The notes: generated by a model from the sequence alone, not told the origin. DNA of 17,114 nt from Pseudomonadota bacterium (GCA_023404705.1 JAEYAU010000152.1:1-17114), one strand, 5' to 3'. Positions 1-9,232 are shown, numbered from the stretch's first letter. Numbers and translations: made by a program.

Positions 1-3000
1 GATCACGGGCCGCGGCTTCTCGCGCGTCTCGGGCGCCGCATCGGTCGCAGCCGGATTCGGCGCCGCGGCCTGTGCGGGCCGGACCGAGCCGACGCCAGTG
101 GCTTCGCGCCGCTCCGCCTCGATCGCCTCCAGCTGCTTCGCTTGGCGCTCGATCGAGCGCAGCATCAGCCAGCCCGACAGGGCGGCCACGTCGATCGTGC
201 GCTTCGGCGCCTGCGCGGGTCCCTTCAGCGTGACGAACACGTCGGGCCGCACCGCGCTCTCGGTGCTCTGCGCGCCCGAGAGGACGAAACGCGCCTCGAC
301 GCTGGTATCGTTCAGGTTGGCGTTGCCCGACATCATAAGGTCGGCGCCGCGGCCTTTCACCACCGTATTGCCGAGCCGGACATAGCCGCCATTGATCGTG
401 AAGGCCGCGTCGATGCGCGGCACCGACAGCCGGCCGCCGTCGAGCAGTGTGGTCACCACATCGCGCAAGCGCGCGCTGTCGATCGTGAGCCCTTTGTCGA
501 CGGCTTGCGTGACCGACTCGAAGGCCTTCGGATTGAGACCCGCGAGCTCGCTGTCGACCGCCGTGATCGTGCCGGAACCGCGCAGCGATCCGACCAGCGC
601 CGCGGGACTGAGACCGTTCGCCTCGCCCTGCACCTGCAGCGACACGCGGCCCGTCACGGCCGAGCGCCCGCTGTCGGGCAGCAGCGTGGCGGCATCCACA
701 TCGGCGAGTTCGAGGCGGCCGCGCACGTCGAGGCCCTCGCGCCGCTGCAGCGTGAGCTCGCCGGTGAGCCGGCCTTCATCCACCGCGCCCTTGAGATCCT
801 CGAGCGCGATCTCGCCCGGCGCCAGGCGCAGCGTGCCGCTCAGCTGTCGCACGCTCGACAGCGGCCAGAGCGCCGATTTGCCGACACGGAAGCCGAGGCG
901 TCCCTGCAGCCGGCCGAACATGCCCTCGCCGAAGGGCTCGGCCGACCAGGTCTCGCGTTTCGCGCCGACGCGCGGCGCCCCCGCCAGCACGCCGATCAGC
1001 GCCGAGCCGTCGAGCGTGTCGAGGTCGAGCTGCCCCTCGAGGCTCGACCCGTCGCGCGCGAGCTTGAGCCTGCCGCGCAGCGGCGTGTCGCCCACCGTGC
1101 CCGAAAGATCCTCGAGCGAGACATCGGACGCCGTCGCGGCGACACGCATGCGCACGCCGACCGGCAGCGGCCCCGCGGCGGCCGGCGCATAGCCGCGTGC
1201 GAACGGGCTGACATCGGCCGCGCGCCACGTGATATCGAGCTTCGCCGTGACATTGTCGGTGAGCCGCATCGTGCCGCTCGCGGTCGCATCGAGCCCGCCG
1301 GCTGCAAGCCGCGCCTCCACCGCCATGTCGCCGCTCGCCGGGCCGCGCGCCGTGAACCGGAAGTTACCGGGCTTACGGTCGACCGCGACCGTGTGGTCGA
1401 GGCCCAGCAATGCGACCAGCACGCCGCCGTCGTCATGCGCGATCTCGCCGTCGAGGCGCAGGGCCGGTAGCGCGCGGGTCGCGGCGTCGCCGGTCGCATC
1501 GGCATTGAGCCGCACGCGCGCGCCCTTGGCGCTGCCCGTCAACGCGAGCCGCGCCGCGCTGGGACCGGCGGCGCCCGCTTGCGCCTCCTCGACCTGCAGC
1601 GTCGTGCGCAGGCGCACCGGCACGATGCGCGAGGCTGTCTTGCGCACGCGCTCGCCCAGCTCCGGCGCGAATTTCGCGAGAACGTCCACGGCCGCGTCGA
1701 GATTGCGGCCGTCGATATCGAGCGTGAGGCTGCCGCGCGGCGTCGCCAGCGGCCCGTCGATCCGGCCATTGAGGTCGAAGCTCGCCTGCCCGAGATCCGC
1801 GACGCGCGCGCGATCGATCGCGAGGCCGTTCCGGTCGAGCTTGAGCTTGGCGCTCACGCCCTTCGCCTCGTAGCCCGCAATGGTGGCGCGATTGACCTCG
1901 GCCGCGAGAGCGATCTCGCCCGGCCACTCGAAGCCGGTGCCCGCGAGCGCATTGCGCGCGAAGCCGATGAGCGCGTCGACGTCGAGCTCGGCCGCCTTCA
2001 GTTCCGCGTCGAGCCGCGGGGGCCGCCCGGCATTCGCCCACGCATAGGCGAGCCGGCCCTCGATCGTCTTGCGGTCCACTTCGACCTTGAGCCGATCGAC
2101 CGCGATCTCCTGCGCGCCGATCGTCATGGCGCCACCGGCCTTGAGCGGCCCCGCGATGATCGGCGCCGCACCCGTGCGGCCGTCGAGCCAGGCGACGAAA
2201 GCCTTCGGATCGGTGGCCTCGATCTGGATCGGTCCCTTGAAGGTAACGTTGTCGCCCGCGAGCGCCACGTGCCCGCTCATGCGCACCTGCGCGAAACCGG
2301 GCGCGCGGAATTCGAACGTCTCGAGCTCCCATCCGTCGGCCGCGGTCCGGATGTCGCCGCGCACCCCGAGCAGCGTGCCGCCCGCGAGCGTCACGGTGTC
2401 GACGCCGATGCCGAGCTTCACCGGCATCGAAGGCCGGTAGGTCGAGCCGAACGGCTGGATCAGGCTCCTCACCGCGGCGAGCGGCAGGTTGCGGCTCGCG
2501 TCCGGCAGGGTGAGCGTGTGATCGAGATCGACCTGGCGCGCCGTGAGAATTCCTTCGGCGCGGGGGAAGCGGCCGAAGAGAATCTCGGCGGTGCCGCCGA
2601 GCTTGAGGGCGCGCTCGTCGGGGCCGTACTGATACTCGATCTCTTCCAGCAGCGCGCGCTTCGGCGTCGCGGTCAGGCGGCTGGTCGCGCGCCACGGCGT
2701 GCTGGCGATGCCGCCGCCGCTCGGCAGCGCGATCCCGGCCGGGCGCGCCATGGTGAACGTGCCTTCGAAACGCGGCGCCTGCCCGTCCAGGCTCACCACG
2801 CCATCCGCTTCGAGCGACAGCGGCCGGTCGCCCGGATCGATCCCGAGGCGCACCTTCATGGTGCCGTCGTCGCCGACCCGGCTGCCCGTGATGCGGTAGC
2901 CGAAGCGCTCGCCAGCGCTCGTGAAGCCGCCCTCGCCCTTCACGGGGCCCAGCAGCGAGCGCAGCTCGCCCGTGAACCAGAACCGCTCGAGCTCGATGTC

Positions 3001-3459
3001 GGTGCCGCTCGCAGCATCGGCAAGGAGCACGCGCCCGTCCTCGATCGCGACGCGCTCGACGGTGAGCCGCTCCGGGCTGAAGCCGATGCTCGCGCTCGGC
3101 CACGCGAGGCGTCCGTCCTCGCCGAGACCCAGCCGCACCTCCGGCCCGACGATGCGCAGCTCGGCCGCCCGCACCTCGCCACGCACGAGCGCGCCCAGGG
3201 CGGCTTCCATGTGCAGCTCGCGCGCCGCGACCTGCGGCTCGTTCGAACCCACCTCGATCTGGGAAAGCTTCAGGCTCGGCGTCGGCAGGATGCGCAGGTC
3301 GATCGGTCCCGCAATGCGCACGGGCGCGCCGACGAGCCGAGTCGCCTCGGCCTCGAAGTAGGATCGATATTCGGTCCAGTCGACGAAATGGGGCCCGACC
3401 AGCGCCGCTACCAGCGCCAGGATGATCGCGATCCCCACTCCCAGCAGTGTTGCCTGCAC
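1..3459 (-). CDS. AsmA-family envelope protein, partial (C-terminus outside the window)
   Basis: At least 1153 codons are open in this frame and the left edge cuts the gene. The GTG at 3459 is the first possible start after an in-frame TGA, and it has a GGAG at 3466-3469, six bases upstream. Residues 4-22 form a hydrophobic anchor followed by GPHFVDWTEYR, the usual opening of the AsmA N-terminal domain. The rest is long, beta-rich and repetitive, as in AsmA/YhdP/TamB-like proteins. Around residues 950-990 there is an AsmA C-terminal-type stretch (GSGTITAVDSELAGLNP). The visible end is Pro/Ala/Glu-rich and looks like a tail. Family members are inner-membrane-anchored periplasmic proteins implicated in phospholipid transport and outer-membrane assembly. 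The exact role here is not shown by the sequence. It lies 131 bp downstream of the flavoprotein gene on the same strand, with no strong terminator between them, so co-transcription is possible. Confidence 0.9.
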   Translation of the reverse strand, partial: MQATLLGVGIAIILALVAALVGPHFVDWTEYRSYFEAEATRLVGAPVRIAGPIDLRILPTPSLKLSQIEVGSNEPQVAARELHMEAALGALVRGEVRAAELRIVGPEVRLGLGEDGRLAWPSASIGFSPERLTVERVAIEDGRVLLADAASGTDIELERFWFTGELRSLLGPVKGEGGFTSAGERFGYRITGSRVGDDGTMKVRLGIDPGDRPLSLEADGVVSLDGQAPRFEGTFTMARPAGIALPSGGGIASTPWRATSRLTATPKRALLEEIEYQYGPDERALKLGGTAEILFGRFPRAEGILTARQVDLDHTLTLPDASRNLPLAAVRSLIQPFGSTYRPSMPVKLGIGVDTVTLAGGTLLGVRGDIRTAADGWELETFEFRAPGFAQVRMSGHVALAGDNVTFKGPIQIEATDPKAFVAWLDGRTGAAPIIAGPLKAGGAMTIGAQEIAVDRLKVEVDRKTIEGRLAYAWANAGRPPRLDAELKAAELDVDALIGFARNALAGTGFEWPGEIALAAEVNRATIAGYEAKGVSAKLKLDRNGLAIDRARVADLGQASFDLNGRIDGPLATPRGSLTLDIDGRNLDAAVDVLAKFAPELGERVRKTASRIVPVRLRTTLQVEEAQAGAAGPSAARLALTGSAKGARVRLNADATGDAATRALPALRLDGEIAHDDGGVLVALLGLDHTVAVDRKPGNFRFTARGPASGDMAVEARLAAGGLDATASGTMRLTDNVTAKLDITWRAADVSPFARGYAPAAAGPLPVGVRMRVAATASDVSLEDLSGTVGDTPLRGRLKLARDGSSLEGQLDLDTLDGSALIGVLAGAPRVGAKRETWSAEPFGEGMFGRLQGRLGFRVGKSALWPLSSVRQLSGTLRLAPGEIALEDLKGAVDEGRLTGELTLQRREGLDVRGRLELADVDAATLLPDSGRSAVTGRVSLQVQGEANGLSPAALVGSLRGSGTITAVDSELAGLNPKAFESVTQAVDKGLTIDSARLRDVVTTLLDGGRLSVPRIDAAFTINGGYVRLGNTVVKGRGADLMMSGNANLNDTSVEARFVLSGAQSTESAVRPDVFVTLKGPAQAPKRTIDVAALSGWLMLRSIERQAKQLEAIEAERREATGVGSVRPAQAAAPNPAATDAAPETREKPRPVI

Positions 3460-3590
3460 TGCGCGCTCCGCGGCCGTTCACCCGGTCAGGCGTTGCCGCT
3501 GTCTCGTGACCCCCGATAGGTCAGCCCGAGCGCAGCTAGGCCTCGCCATATCGGCGAATATATGTCGTTCGGCCCGCGATTGCTCCATCC

Positions 3591-5021
3591 CTAAAAATCT
3601 ACGGACTTTCCGGGATTCATGATGTTCTGCGGGTCGAGCGCCTGCTTGACGGCGCGCATCGCGGCGAGCGTCGCGGCGCCGTGCTCGAGGCTGAGATATT
3701 TCATCTTGCCCTGGCCGACTCCGTGCTCGCCCGTGCAGGTTCCCTCCATGGCGAGCGCGCGTTCCGTGAGTCGGCCGACGAAGGCCTTGGCGCGGGCGAT
3801 CTCCTCCTCGGAGTCCATGTCGACCAGCAGCGAGAGGTGGAAATTGCCGTCGCCGACATGACCGACGATCGGCGCCATCACGCCGCTCTCGGCGATGTCC
3901 CGCTGCGTCTCGGTGACGCATTCGGCGAGCCGCGAGATCGGCACGCACACGTCGGTCGCGAGCGCCTGCGCGCCCGGCCGCAAGCCCCGCGCCGCCCAAT
4001 AGGCATCGTGGCGCGCCTGCCAGAGTCGCGAGCGGTCCTCCGCCTGGGTGGCCCAATTGAACGGACCGCCGCCGAACTCCTTGGCGATCTCGCCGAAGCG
4101 CGCCGACTGCTCGGCGACGCCGGCTTCGCTGCCGTGGAATTCGACGAACAGCGCCGGCGTCTCGGGCAGGGTTAGTTTCGAATAGGCATTGGAAGCCTTC
4201 ATCTGCAGCTCGTCGACGAGCTCGATGCGCGCCACCGGAATGCCGGACTGGATCACCGCAATCGTTGTGTCACAGGCCGCGCCAACGCTCGGGAAGGGGC
4301 AGACGCCGGCCGCGATCGCTTCCGGAATGCCGTGCAGCTTCAGAGTCAGCGAGGTGATGACGCCGAGCGTGCCCTCCGAGCCGACCAGCAGCCGCGTCAG
4401 GTCGTAGCCCGCCGAGGACTTCTTGGCGCGCCGCGCCGTGGTGATCACCTCGCCATTGGCGAGCACCGCGGTCAGCGCCAGCACATTGTCCTTCATGGTG
4501 CCGTAGCGCACCGCATTGGTGCCCGACGCGCGGGTCGCCGCCATGCCGCCCAGCGAGGCATCGGCGCCCGGATCGATCGGGAAGAACAGGCCCTGGTCGC
4601 GCAGATATTCGTTGAGCTGCTTGCGCGTGACGCCCGGCTCGATGACGCAGTCGAGATCCTCGGCATGCACCGCGAGGATCCGGTTCATGTCGCGGAAGTC
4701 GACCGACACCCCGCCGAACGGCGCGTTGATATGGCCCTCGAGCGAGGTTCCGGTTCCGAACGGGATGACCGGTGTCCGGTGCGCCGCGCAGATTTTCACG
4801 ATCTCCTGCACATCATCGGCCGACTGCGGGAATACCACTGCGTCGGGCGGCTGGTTCGGGATCCAGGTCAGCGTGTTCCCGTGCTGCTCCCGCACCGCCT
4901 GCGAGGTCACGACCCGGTTGCCGAACTGCCGCGTCAGCGCCGCGATCGCCGCCTGCACGGCGCCCGGATCGCGCCGCTCCTTCTGTCCACTCATCGTTTG
5001 CTGCGCCGCCAAAGTCATCAT
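3591..5021 (-). CDS. FAD-binding oxidoreductase, GlcD / D-lactate dehydrogenase (cytochrome) type
   Basis: The 476-aa protein has the two-domain layout of the glycolate oxidase GlcD / D-lactate dehydrogenase family. The N-terminal FAD-binding PCMH domain shows VIPFGTGTSLEGH and GSEGTLGVITSL. The C-terminal FAD-oxidase domain carries HVGDGNFH (His388 and His395) and EHGVG (Glu432, His433), the metal and substrate-binding residues of the family, and ends MNPGKSVDF. Such enzymes oxidise D-2-hydroxyacids, most often D-lactate to pyruvate, and pass electrons to cytochrome c or quinone. Substrate cannot be fixed from sequence: D-lactate, glycolate and D-2-hydroxyglutarate are all possible. Two adjacent ATG codons (5021 and 5018) can serve as start, with a weak GGGA upstream. 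No glcE or glcF partner is nearby, which favours a stand-alone single-subunit enzyme. Confidence 0.93.
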   Translation of the reverse strand: MMTLAAQQTMSGQKERRDPGAVQAAIAALTRQFGNRVVTSQAVREQHGNTLTWIPNQPPDAVVFPQSADDVQEIVKICAAHRTPVIPFGTGTSLEGHINAPFGGVSVDFRDMNRILAVHAEDLDCVIEPGVTRKQLNEYLRDQGLFFPIDPGADASLGGMAATRASGTNAVRYGTMKDNVLALTAVLANGEVITTARRAKKSSAGYDLTRLLVGSEGTLGVITSLTLKLHGIPEAIAAGVCPFPSVGAACDTTIAVIQSGIPVARIELVDELQMKASNAYSKLTLPETPALFVEFHGSEAGVAEQSARFGEIAKEFGGGPFNWATQAEDRSRLWQARHDAYWAARGLRPGAQALATDVCVPISRLAECVTETQRDIAESGVMAPIVGHVGDGNFHLSLLVDMDSEEEIARAKAFVGRLTERALAMEGTCTGEHGVGQGKMKYLSLEHGAATLAAMRAVKQALDPQNIMNPGKSVDF

Positions 5022-5056
5022 GCTGATCCCGTGGTCACGTCTCCGAGCCCGTTAGA

Positions 5057-5160
5057 GCATGTTCCGCCCCGGGAGGCACGAGGTTCAGTCGAGAAAATTG
5101 TCGCAAAGCAAATCGCGGATCGAACCAAGCGGGGGATCCATGTATTCGCGCGGAACATGC
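5057..5160. repeat. Perfect 11-bp inverted repeat in a divergent intergenic region
   Basis: GCATGTTCCGC at 5057-5067 is repeated in inverted orientation as GCGGAACATGC at 5150-5160, with 82 bp between the arms. It lies between the divergent flavoprotein and thioesterase genes. The sequence just outside the left arm (TTAGAGCATG) resembles, from memory, the start of a common rhizobial intergenic repeat. A degenerate copy of such a repeat, or a pair of operator sites, are the two readings. Neither arm is followed by a recognisable -10 element. Confidence 0.6.
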
Positions 5161-5231
5161 GCCCCATGCCCAAGAATCCTCAACATTCATCGTCAGAATC
5201 TGGCATGATCGCTTCGCGCCGGGATGTTGCC

Positions 5232-5741
5232 ATGCTGGATCGTACCGATCTCGACCACCCCTTGTTCTTCGCCCCCTTCGTCTCCTCGGTGATGCGGGTC
5301 GAGAAGGGCTGGATCGACTACAACGGCCATCTCAACATGGCCTACTACAACGTCCTGTTCGATCGCGCGGTGGACGAGGCCTATGATCTCATGGGCATCG
5401 GCGAGCATTACGTGGCGAAGCGCCGCCGCTCGAGTTTCACGGCGGAAGTGCATGTCCGCTACCTGCGCGAACTGCATGCCGGCGACCCGGTGCGCGTCAC
5501 CTTCCAGCTGCTCGATTTCGACGACAAGCGGTTGCACTACTTCGAGCAGCTGTTCCATGCCAGCGAGGGCTGGGTCTCGGCCACCTCGGAGAACATGGCC
5601 TTGCATGTGGACGTGGACCTGAAGAAGACCGCACCCTTCCCGTCCGACGTCATGGCGCGCCTCGACCAGATGAAGAAGGCGCACGCCATGCTGCCGCGCC
5701 CGGAGGCCGCCGGCCGGCACATCGAGATGCCCTGCAAGTAG
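5232..5741 (+). CDS. Hot-dog acyl-CoA thioesterase family protein
   Basis: From ATG 5232 this encodes 169 aa, a normal length for a single hot-dog (4HBT-type) domain. The segment GWIDYNGHLNMAYY (Asp29, Gly32, His33, Asn35) matches the catalytic D-x-N-G-H-x-N region of 4-hydroxybenzoyl-CoA and betainyl-CoA-like thioesterases. The following helix and the strands around VHVRYLRELHAGDPV and LHYFEQLFH fit the fold. It should hydrolyse a CoA thioester in the cytoplasm; the acyl group is unknown. The chosen start has GGGA at 5221-5224, seven bases upstream. ATG 5205 is an alternative that adds nine residues, and the frame stays open much further upstream only because that DNA is antisense to the flavoprotein gene. 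The gene stands alone, with uvrD 176 bp downstream. Confidence 0.85.
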   Translation: MLDRTDLDHPLFFAPFVSSVMRVEKGWIDYNGHLNMAYYNVLFDRAVDEAYDLMGIGEHYVAKRRRSSFTAEVHVRYLRELHAGDPVRVTFQLLDFDDKRLHYFEQLFHASEGWVSATSENMALHVDVDLKKTAPFPSDVMARLDQMKKAHAMLPRPEAAGRHIEMPCK

Positions 5742-5833
5742 CCCGACCTTGGGGCAAGCAGTGCGCGGCGCTGGTTGACGCCCGCATCCTGAGTTGATTC
5801 AAGCCTGTGGACGGATCCTCGGGCCGCGCCGCG

Positions 5834-5864
5834 GGCGAGCATCAGGGCTTGCCCAGCCCTCGCC
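5834..5864 (+). repeat. Bulged GC hairpin upstream of uvrD
   Basis: GGCGA (5834-5838) and GGGCT (5845-5849) pair with AGCCC (5855-5859) and TCGCC (5860-5864), giving ten base pairs with a six-base bulge and a five-base loop. No T-run follows. It could end thioesterase transcription or lie in the uvrD leader. No SOS box of the GTTC-N7-GTTC type is visible in the 176-bp uvrD upstream region. Confidence 0.4.
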
Positions 5865-5917
5865 AAACCGGGCCCGCGATGCCATTTTCCTTCTGAACCG
5901 GAATCGTCGAGACCCTC

Positions 5918-8350
5918 GTGGCCGATCCCTTGCGTCATTCTCCTCCGGGCCATTCCGGCCCCGCTCCTGGCGGCATCGCGGCCCGTGCGCGCGCCGCGGT
6001 GGCGACGCCGTACCTTGAGGGGCTCAATCCGGAGCAGCGCCTCGCGGTCGAGACCCTCGACGGCCCGGTGCTGGTGCTGGCCGGCGCGGGCACCGGCAAG
6101 ACGCGCGTGCTGACGACGCGCATCGCCCACATCCTCAGCCTCGGCAGAGCGCGGGCGTCCGAGATTCTCAGCGTGACCTTCACCAACAAGGCTGCGCGCG
6201 AGATGAAGGAGCGCATCGCCCACATGGTCGGTGAGGTCGTCGAGGGCATGCCCTGGCTCGGCACCTTCCACTCGATCGGCGTCAAGATCCTGCGCCGCCA
6301 CGCCGAGCTGGTCGGCCTCAAGCCCGACTTCACGATCCTCGACACCGACGACCAGATCCGCCTGATGCGGCAGCTGATCGAGGCCGAGAACATCGACGAG
6401 AAGCGCTGGCCCGCGCGCGTGCTCGCGACCCTGATCGACGGCTGGAAGAACCGGGGCCTCACGCCGGACAAGGTGCCGCCCGGCGAAGCCGCGAGCTTCG
6501 CCTCGGGCCGCGGGCTCGCGCTCTACACGGCCTATCAGGAGCGCCTCAAGGTGCTCAACGCGGCCGATTTCGGCGATCTCCTGCTCGAGAACATCCGTCT
6601 CTTCCGCGAGCACGCCGAGGTGCTGCGCATCTACCAGAACCGCTTCAAGTTCATCCTCGTCGACGAGTATCAGGACACGAACGTCGCGCAGTATCTCTGG
6701 CTGCGCCTGATCGCACAGAAGGGCGAAGGCAACAGCAGCCAGAACATCTGCTGCGTCGGCGACGACGACCAGTCGATCTATGGCTGGCGCGGCGCCGAGG
6801 TCGACAACATTCTGCGCTTCGAGCACGACTTCCCGGGCGCGCAGATCATCCGCCTCGAGCGCAATTATCGCTCGACCGCCCATATCCTCGCGGCCGCCTC
6901 GCACCTCATCGCCCACAACGAGGGCCGGCTCGGCAAGACGCTGCGCACCGAGGACGAGCCGGGCGAAAAAGTCACGGTGACCTGCGCCTGGGACTCCGAG
7001 GAGGAAGCGCGCAGCATCGGCGAGGAGATCGAGGACCTGCAGAAGCAGGGCACAAGGCTCAACGACATCGCGATCCTGGTGCGCGCCTCGTTCCAGATGC
7101 GCGAGTTCGAGGACCGTTTCGTCACCCTCGGCCTGCCCTATCGCGTGATCGGCGGCCCACGCTTCTACGAGCGCGCCGAGATCCGCGACGCGCTCGCCTA
7201 TCTGCGGCTCGTCAACCAGCCGGCCGACGACTTGGCCTTCGAGCGCATCGTCAACACGCCGAAGCGCGGCCTCGGCGACGCCACGCTCAAGCTCCTGCAC
7301 GATCACGGCCGCGCGCGCCGCGTCTCGCTGATGGACGCGTCACGCGCAGTGGTCGAGACCGACGAGCTCAAGCCGAAGCCGCGCGGCGCGCTGCGCGACG
7401 TGATCGCGATGTTCGACCGCTGGCGCGGCCAGCGCGATCACATCCCGCACAGCGAGCTCGCCGAGATCGTGCTCGACGAGTCCGGCTACACCGAGATGTG
7501 GCAGAAGGACCGCTCGGCGGACGCCGCGGGCCGGCTCGAGAACCTGAAGGAGCTCGTGCGCTCCATGCAGGAGTTCGAGAACCTGCAGGGCTTCCTCGAG
7601 CATGTCAGCCTGGTGATGGACGCCGAAGGCGGCGCCGATGCCGACGCGGTCAGCATCATGACGCTGCACTCCTCCAAGGGCCTCGAGTTCAACACCGTGT
7701 TCCTGCCCGGCTGGGAGGAAGGCCTGTTCCCGCACCAGCGCGCCCTCGACGAGCAGGGCCGCGCCGGCCTCGAGGAGGAGCGACGCCTCGCCCATGTCGG
7801 CCTCACGCGTGCGCGCCGCCGCGCTTACGTCTACTTCGCTACCAATCGCCGCGTGCACGGGCTCTGGCAGTCGAACGTGCCCTCGCGCTTCCTCGACGAG
7901 CTGCCGGCCGCGAATGTCGAGGTGACCGAGGCGAAGGGCAGCTTTGGCTTCTCGGGCTACGCGGCCTCGCGCTTCGATCAGATGGACACCTATGCATCGA
8001 ACTACACCACGCCCGGCTGGCAGCGCGCGCAGGCGCGCCGCGGGCGCAAGTTCGACGAGCCGGAGACCGAATACGAAGCCGACGACATGGCGAGCCAGGA
8101 CCACGACCCGTTCGTGCAGCCACCGCGCCTGAGCCCGCCTCCGCGTGCGCCGCGCCGTGGCCCGATCACCATCGAGGGCGAGCTGGTCGCGAAATCGTCG
8201 GGCTCCTCGAGTTTCGCGGTCGGCGATCGCGTGTTTCATCAGAAGTTCGGCAACGGCAACGTCACGCATGTCGACGGCAACAAGCTCACCATCCAATTCG
8301 ACCGCGCCGGCGAGAAGCGTGTCGTGGACAGCTTCGTCGAGCGGGTCTGA
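5918..8350 (+). CDS. uvrD: ATP-dependent DNA helicase UvrD/PcrA (superfamily 1)
   Basis: The 810-aa protein has the UvrD/PcrA motifs in order: Walker A GAGTGKT at residues 56-62, TFTNKAAREM (Ia), GTFHSIGVKILR (Ib), the Walker B box DEYQDTN at 249-255, GDDDQSIYGWRGA (III), RLERNYRS (IV), MTLHSSKGLEF (V) and EERRLAHVGLTRARR (VI). The last ~45 residues (FAVGDRVFHQKFGNGNVTHV) form the C-terminal Tudor-like domain of UvrD/PcrA that contacts RNA polymerase and separates these proteins from Rep. It unwinds DNA 3' to 5' in nucleotide excision repair, mismatch repair and transcription-coupled repair. The start is GTG 5918. A Pro/Gly-rich N-terminal extension of about 30 residues precedes the helicase core, and a charged linker precedes the Tudor domain. 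Confidence 0.97.
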   Translation: MADPLRHSPPGHSGPAPGGIAARARAAVATPYLEGLNPEQRLAVETLDGPVLVLAGAGTGKTRVLTTRIAHILSLGRARASEILSVTFTNKAAREMKERIAHMVGEVVEGMPWLGTFHSIGVKILRRHAELVGLKPDFTILDTDDQIRLMRQLIEAENIDEKRWPARVLATLIDGWKNRGLTPDKVPPGEAASFASGRGLALYTAYQERLKVLNAADFGDLLLENIRLFREHAEVLRIYQNRFKFILVDEYQDTNVAQYLWLRLIAQKGEGNSSQNICCVGDDDQSIYGWRGAEVDNILRFEHDFPGAQIIRLERNYRSTAHILAAASHLIAHNEGRLGKTLRTEDEPGEKVTVTCAWDSEEEARSIGEEIEDLQKQGTRLNDIAILVRASFQMREFEDRFVTLGLPYRVIGGPRFYERAEIRDALAYLRLVNQPADDLAFERIVNTPKRGLGDATLKLLHDHGRARRVSLMDASRAVVETDELKPKPRGALRDVIAMFDRWRGQRDHIPHSELAEIVLDESGYTEMWQKDRSADAAGRLENLKELVRSMQEFENLQGFLEHVSLVMDAEGGADADAVSIMTLHSSKGLEFNTVFLPGWEEGLFPHQRALDEQGRAGLEEERRLAHVGLTRARRRAYVYFATNRRVHGLWQSNVPSRFLDELPAANVEVTEAKGSFGFSGYAASRFDQMDTYASNYTTPGWQRAQARRGRKFDEPETEYEADDMASQDHDPFVQPPRLSPPPRAPRRGPITIEGELVAKSSGSSSFAVGDRVFHQKFGNGNVTHVDGNKLTIQFDRAGEKRVVDSFVERV

Positions 8351-8435
8351 GCCGCGGGCCCGTCGCGCAGGCGTGCCGACGCCGGTGCGCCCCTGAGGCT
8401 CGACAAAGCCCGACTGCGGGCGCAGGCTTCCGGGC

Positions 8436-9218
8436 ATGCGGGGCGCGGGCTTTCCAGTGGCCATGATCGGGGTCGTGGTGGTCGCCACCGCGCTGCCGCT
8501 CATGGCCGGGCTGCAGGTGCCGAGCGCGATGGGGCTCTGCAAGGAGCCGCCCATGTCGGTGCTTTCCTGCCTGAAGGAATGGCAGGAGCTCGTCTCGGGC
8601 CTGCTCGCGGTCGGCGCCGCGCTCATCACCATCATCTGGTTGCGCCGCCAGCTCCTCGAGACGCGTCGCCAGGTGATTGCGGCCGAGCGCCAGGCCGGGG
8701 TCGCGATCGCGGACCTGTTGCACCGGCGCGCGACCGGCGTGCAGAAGCTCTTCAATCTGGTCGAGCAGGTGACGGCCAACGTCGAGCACCTGGCCATTCC
8801 GGCCATGCTGCGGCGCTTGCTGGAGGATGCGCGGGCCGGAAAGCAGCAGTCCGAGATGCAGCGCATCTATGCAGAGGAGATCGATGCCCTCACGGCGCGC
8901 TTTGCAGAATTAAAGGCTTTATCGGACGAGGTGATGCTGCGCACCGACACGCAGCAGAAAGTGCTGGGAGTGATCTCGTCTGTCGACACGCTGCTCGCGG
9001 ATGTGCGCAAGGCTTTCGCCGTGCTCAGAGGCGGAGCCGACGCCCTGGCCGACCAGCGTTGGGATGGTTTTCTGGCGGAGGTGGACCAGCTCGTCGACGA
9101 GCTGCACGTCGAGGAGATCGCCTGCAGCGTCGCGATGGCGATGGAGCGCGCCGAGATGCAGATCCAGATGGACGCCGTCATGCGGCCGCTCGACACAAGC
9201 GCCGGGGAGCCCGCGTGA
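8436..9218 (+). CDS. Membrane-anchored coiled-coil protein of unknown function
   Basis: From ATG 8436 the product is 260 aa. Residues 9-24 and 52-69 are hydrophobic and joined by a short loop with two cysteines (Cys35, Cys45). After the second helix comes RRQLLETRRQ and a long, charged, helical cytoplasmic part of about 190 residues with likely coiled coils. I do not recognise a named family; the WQELVSGLLAVGAAL helix followed by an Arg/Gln-rich stalk resembles many unnamed alphaproteobacterial membrane proteins. The start is uncertain. ATG 8553 has the best ribosome site (AAGGAG at 8541-8546, six bases upstream) and would give 221 aa with only the second helix. The upstream 39 codons are GC3-rich and encode a plausible first helix, so I keep the longer form. 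It lies 85 bp after uvrD and converges with the hydrolase gene. Confidence 0.72.
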   Translation: MRGAGFPVAMIGVVVVATALPLMAGLQVPSAMGLCKEPPMSVLSCLKEWQELVSGLLAVGAALITIIWLRRQLLETRRQVIAAERQAGVAIADLLHRRATGVQKLFNLVEQVTANVEHLAIPAMLRRLLEDARAGKQQSEMQRIYAEEIDALTARFAELKALSDEVMLRTDTQQKVLGVISSVDTLLADVRKAFAVLRGGADALADQRWDGFLAEVDQLVDELHVEEIACSVAMAMERAEMQIQMDAVMRPLDTSAGEPA

Positions 9219-9232
9219 GCTCTCAAAATGCC

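Noticed and set aside
1433..3481. Long open frame of 682 codons overlapping the AsmA gene on the same strand, and a 646-codon frame on the opposite strand (1579-3519)
   Set aside because: Both encode Arg/Ala/Gly-rich sequence without domains. They are the usual by-product of GC-rich third positions in the real AsmA frame, which carries the hydrophobic anchor and the family motifs.
4332..5231. Upstream 300 codons of the open frame that ends with the thioesterase
   Set aside because: They are antisense to the flavoprotein gene and then run through the intergenic region with no domain. Only the part from about 5205 or 5232 is protein-like.
5742..5917. SOS box or clear promoter before uvrD
   Set aside because: No GTTC-N7-GTTC or GAAC-N7-GAAC is present. 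TTGACG at 5775 has no acceptable -10 box at 16-18 bp.
5537..8866. Two long minus-strand frames (589 and 508 codons) opposite uvrD
   Set aside because: They mirror the uvrD coding frame, contain no recognisable motif and have no ribosome site. The plus strand shows every helicase motif.
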